Shown: piece after piece, positions 62,338 through 64,000 of the stretch
Position numbering within the stretch: position 1 is the first letter of the stretch
Layout: the number at the start of each line of letters is the position of its first letter
NCBI GenBank assembly: GCA_020636535.1
Contig: JACJXT010000011.1
Span: 186,001-250,000, forward strand
Reading direction: 5' to 3'
Length of the DNA: 64,000 nt
DNA from: Chitinophagales bacterium
GTDB lineage: Bacteria > Bacteroidota > Bacteroidia > Chitinophagales > JADIYW01
Notes under the pieces: generated by a model
Databases searched by the model: none
What the model saw: the letters and a program-made list of their open reading frames with translations, nothing else
What the model was told of the DNA's origin: nothing
Made by a program: the position numbers and the translations under genes

Positions 62338-62352
62338 TTGTAGGTTAACGAT

Positions 62353-63162
62353 TTAAGATAAAATATTATTATAGAATTCTAGATAATTGCTTTCTAAGTT
62401 TAGCTCTTCTTGGTAGTCTAACCAAGGTTTTTTGCTTTTTAGTTTTTTGTATTCTGCCATATTTTCTAGTGTCTCATTTCCCTGTATTATAGCATCAGCA
62501 TATTTTATGCCAATTTTATTCAAAGCATTATTGTCTAAATCTTCTAGTAAAGCAATGTCTTTGTCTTTAACTTTGTCGCCAATTTTTACTTTCTCTAAAA
62601 ACTTTTTCTTGAATTTTTTCTTAAAAGAATTTTCATAAACAGAATAAACTACCTTGCTATTTTCTAAGATAGGTTCTTTTGCATATTGTGTTTTTAAGAA
62701 AAGCGGAATTAAACTGGTCATCCAACCATGACAGTGAATTACTGTTGGAGCCCAACCAAATTTCTTTACTGTTTCCATTAAACCTTTGGCAAAGAAAAGC
62801 ATTCTGTCTTCATTGTCATCAAAGAATTTATCGTCTTTATCATTAAATACAAACTTTCTTTTAAAATAATCTTCATTATCTAAAAAGTAAACTTGTATTC
62901 TAGAACCAGGAAGCGATGCTACTTTAATAATTAAAGGATGATCATAATCATCTATAATTACATTAATTCCAGATAATCTTACTACTTCGTGTAATCTATT
63001 TCTTCTTTCATTAATAACACCAAATCTTGGCATTAATACTCTAACTTCCCAACCATTGTCATTTGCGTATGGAGCCAATTTGCTAACTACGCTAGACATT
63101 TCTGTCAACGCCAAATATGGATCCATTTCTTGAGTTACATATAATAATCTTTTATTTTCCAT
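62353..63162 (-). CDS. Glycogen/starch synthase N-terminal-like protein (GT5), short form
   Basis: A 269-residue protein matching the N-terminal (acceptor-side) half of GT5 glycogen synthases: LYVTQEMDPYLALTEMSSVV corresponds to the usual opening with its KxGGL motif changed, then VRVLMPRFGVINERRNRLHE and PTVIHCHGWMTSLIPLFLKT. Full GT5 enzymes are about 470-480 residues, with a C-terminal ADP-glucose-binding domain that is absent here. Without it and with LALTEM in place of KTGGL, catalysis of glucan synthesis is doubtful. This short form is conserved in Bacteroidota next to DUF4270 and glmS. GGAGA lies a few bases before the ATG. Confidence 0.88.
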   Translation of the reverse strand: MENKRLLYVTQEMDPYLALTEMSSVVSKLAPYANDNGWEVRVLMPRFGVINERRNRLHEVVRLSGINVIIDDYDHPLIIKVASLPGSRIQVYFLDNEDYFKRKFVFNDKDDKFFDDNEDRMLFFAKGLMETVKKFGWAPTVIHCHGWMTSLIPLFLKTQYAKEPILENSKVVYSVYENSFKKKFKKKFLEKVKIGDKVKDKDIALLEDLDNNALNKIGIKYADAIIQGNETLENMAEYKKLKSKKPWLDYQEELNLESNYLEFYNNILS

Positions 63163-63203
63163 GCTGTCTCCTAATCTTTTATAAGTTTTTTGTTTTGAAA
63201 TGG

Positions 63204-63211
63204 CAAAGATA
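63204..63211 (-). promoter_or_regulatory. -7 element (TATCTTTG) of the GT5-DUF4270-glmS unit
   Basis: Exact TAnnTTTG followed by CC on the minus strand, about 40 bases before the ATG at 63162. No TTTG at the -33 position. Confidence 0.45.
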
Positions 63212-63257
63212 CGAATTATATGTGTTAATATTGCTTAATAATTTTCAGCTAGTAAAA

Positions 63258-64000
63258 TTGAAAGTATTTAGTAACATAAAAGATTTACAGCAACATCTGC
63301 AAGATTTACAAGTACATTTTATTAAAAAAATAGGATTTGTGCCAACAATGGGTGCTTTGCATGATGGTCATTTGTCATTGATTAGTGCTGCAAAGGAAAA
63401 ATCGGATATTACTGTTTGTAGCATTTTTGTAAATCCAACACAGTTTAATGACAAACAAGATTTTGAAAAATATCCAATCAACATAGATGCTGATTTAGAA
63501 ATGCTACTTGATGCAAAATGTGATGTAGTATTTATTCCTACTGTAGAAGAAATTTATCCTAATGGACTAAATGTTTTTCCTGAAGTAGACTTAGGTTTCT
63601 TAGCAACTACTTTAGAAGCAGCAAAAAGACCTGGACACTACGAAGGTGTTGTTCAAGTAGTAAAACGACTATTGGAAATTGTTCAACCACAACTTTTGTT
63701 TTTAGGTCAGAAAGATTATCAGCAATGTATGGTTATTCAAAAACTAATAGATACTTTTGAAATGCCAATAAGCATTCAGGTTGTAGCAACAGTAAGAGAA
63801 GATGATGGTTTGGCTATGAGTTCAAGAAATGTTCGACTAGATGATACAGAACGACAATTGGCAACCAAACTATCTCAAACTATTTTTGACATCAGAGATA
63901 ATATTACTACGATAGATTTTAAATCGTACCTAAATAATCAAATAGAAGCACTACAACAAAATGAATTGATACAAGTAGACTATTTGATGATAGTGAACGG
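63258..64000 (+). CDS. panC: Pantothenate synthetase, C-terminus outside window
   Basis: A partial PanC of 247 visible codons beginning at TTG. IGFVPTMGALHDGHLSLI carries the HIGH-type ATP site, VCSIFVNPTQFNDKQDFEKY follows, then FLGQKDYQQCMVIQKL and AMSSRNVRLDDTER (KMSKS-like). It joins pantoate and beta-alanine with ATP in the cytoplasm. No in-frame ATG lies before the conserved core at a sensible distance. It is divergent from the GT5-like gene, the usual arrangement in Bacteroidota. The window ends before its stop. Confidence 0.95.
   Translation, partial: MKVFSNIKDLQQHLQDLQVHFIKKIGFVPTMGALHDGHLSLISAAKEKSDITVCSIFVNPTQFNDKQDFEKYPINIDADLEMLLDAKCDVVFIPTVEEIYPNGLNVFPEVDLGFLATTLEAAKRPGHYEGVVQVVKRLLEIVQPQLLFLGQKDYQQCMVIQKLIDTFEMPISIQVVATVREDDGLAMSSRNVRLDDTERQLATKLSQTIFDIRDNITTIDFKSYLNNQIEALQQNELIQVDYLMIVN

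Noticed and set aside
62353..63162. Full-length glycogen synthase broken by a frameshift
   Set aside because: No GT5 C-terminal domain is found in any frame downstream, where DUF4270 follows after 15 bases; the short form appears genuine.

Overview
The window is an AT-rich (about two-thirds A+T by eye) chromosomal segment from a member of the Bacteroidota, probably a free-living, Chitinophagales- or Saprospirales-like lineage; the exact taxon cannot be fixed from the sequence alone. The phylum call rests on a fused MurF-alanine racemase gene, DUF5686/CarboxypepD_reg, DUF4270 and DUF6427 family proteins, a short GT5 protein beside DUF4270 and glmS and divergent from panC, a single str-S10-spc-alpha ribosomal array lacking tuf and adk, and promoters of the Bacteroidota type (-33 TTG/TTTG, -7 TAnnTTTG).

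Layout. 1-4200: a truncated lipoprotein, an unrecognised 474-aa protein, a LOG-family protein and a sodium:solute symporter. 4200-19000: housekeeping and envelope genes (recR, a glycosyltransferase fused to a sugar-transferase-like membrane module, a GH1 glycosidase, glycyl-tRNA synthetase, an archaemetzincin lipoprotein, NAD synthetase, a PIF1-like helicase, a flippase-like membrane protein, murF-alr, a Rieske protein). 19000-23300: exported lipoproteins centred on two paralogous parallel-beta-helix proteins flanking a diheme cytochrome-like lipoprotein; this is the best candidate for an uncharacterised system. 23300-34400: an SDR-type epimerase, then a long plus-strand run (peptide-type ABC binding protein and two permeases, a secreted protein, a DUF6427 membrane protein, purQ, dsbD). 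34400-38160: a DUF5686 outer-membrane-type protein, an orphan membrane protein and a MITE-like element with 21-bp terminal inverted repeats.

38158-55947 is a continuous co-directional array of 31 genes: rpsL, rpsG, fusA, then the S10, spc and alpha clusters through secY, map, infA and rpmJ to rpoA and rplQ. It has a well-formed promoter in front of rpsL, a probable internal promoter in front of infA, and a strong intrinsic terminator after rplQ. carA follows. 57260-63162 on the minus strand holds a likely transcription unit of the GT5 protein, a DUF4270 lipoprotein, glmS and an acyl-CoA dehydrogenase, with panC diverging at the right edge and cut by the window.

No rRNA, tRNA, CRISPR array, prophage or complete insertion sequence was found. 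Dispersed structured repeats sit in the intergenic gaps near 12.6, 16.0, 20.8 and 37.7 kb. Several monocistronic genes carry a -7 element only 3-7 bases before the start codon, suggesting leaderless or near-leaderless transcripts. TTG start codons are used by several genes.
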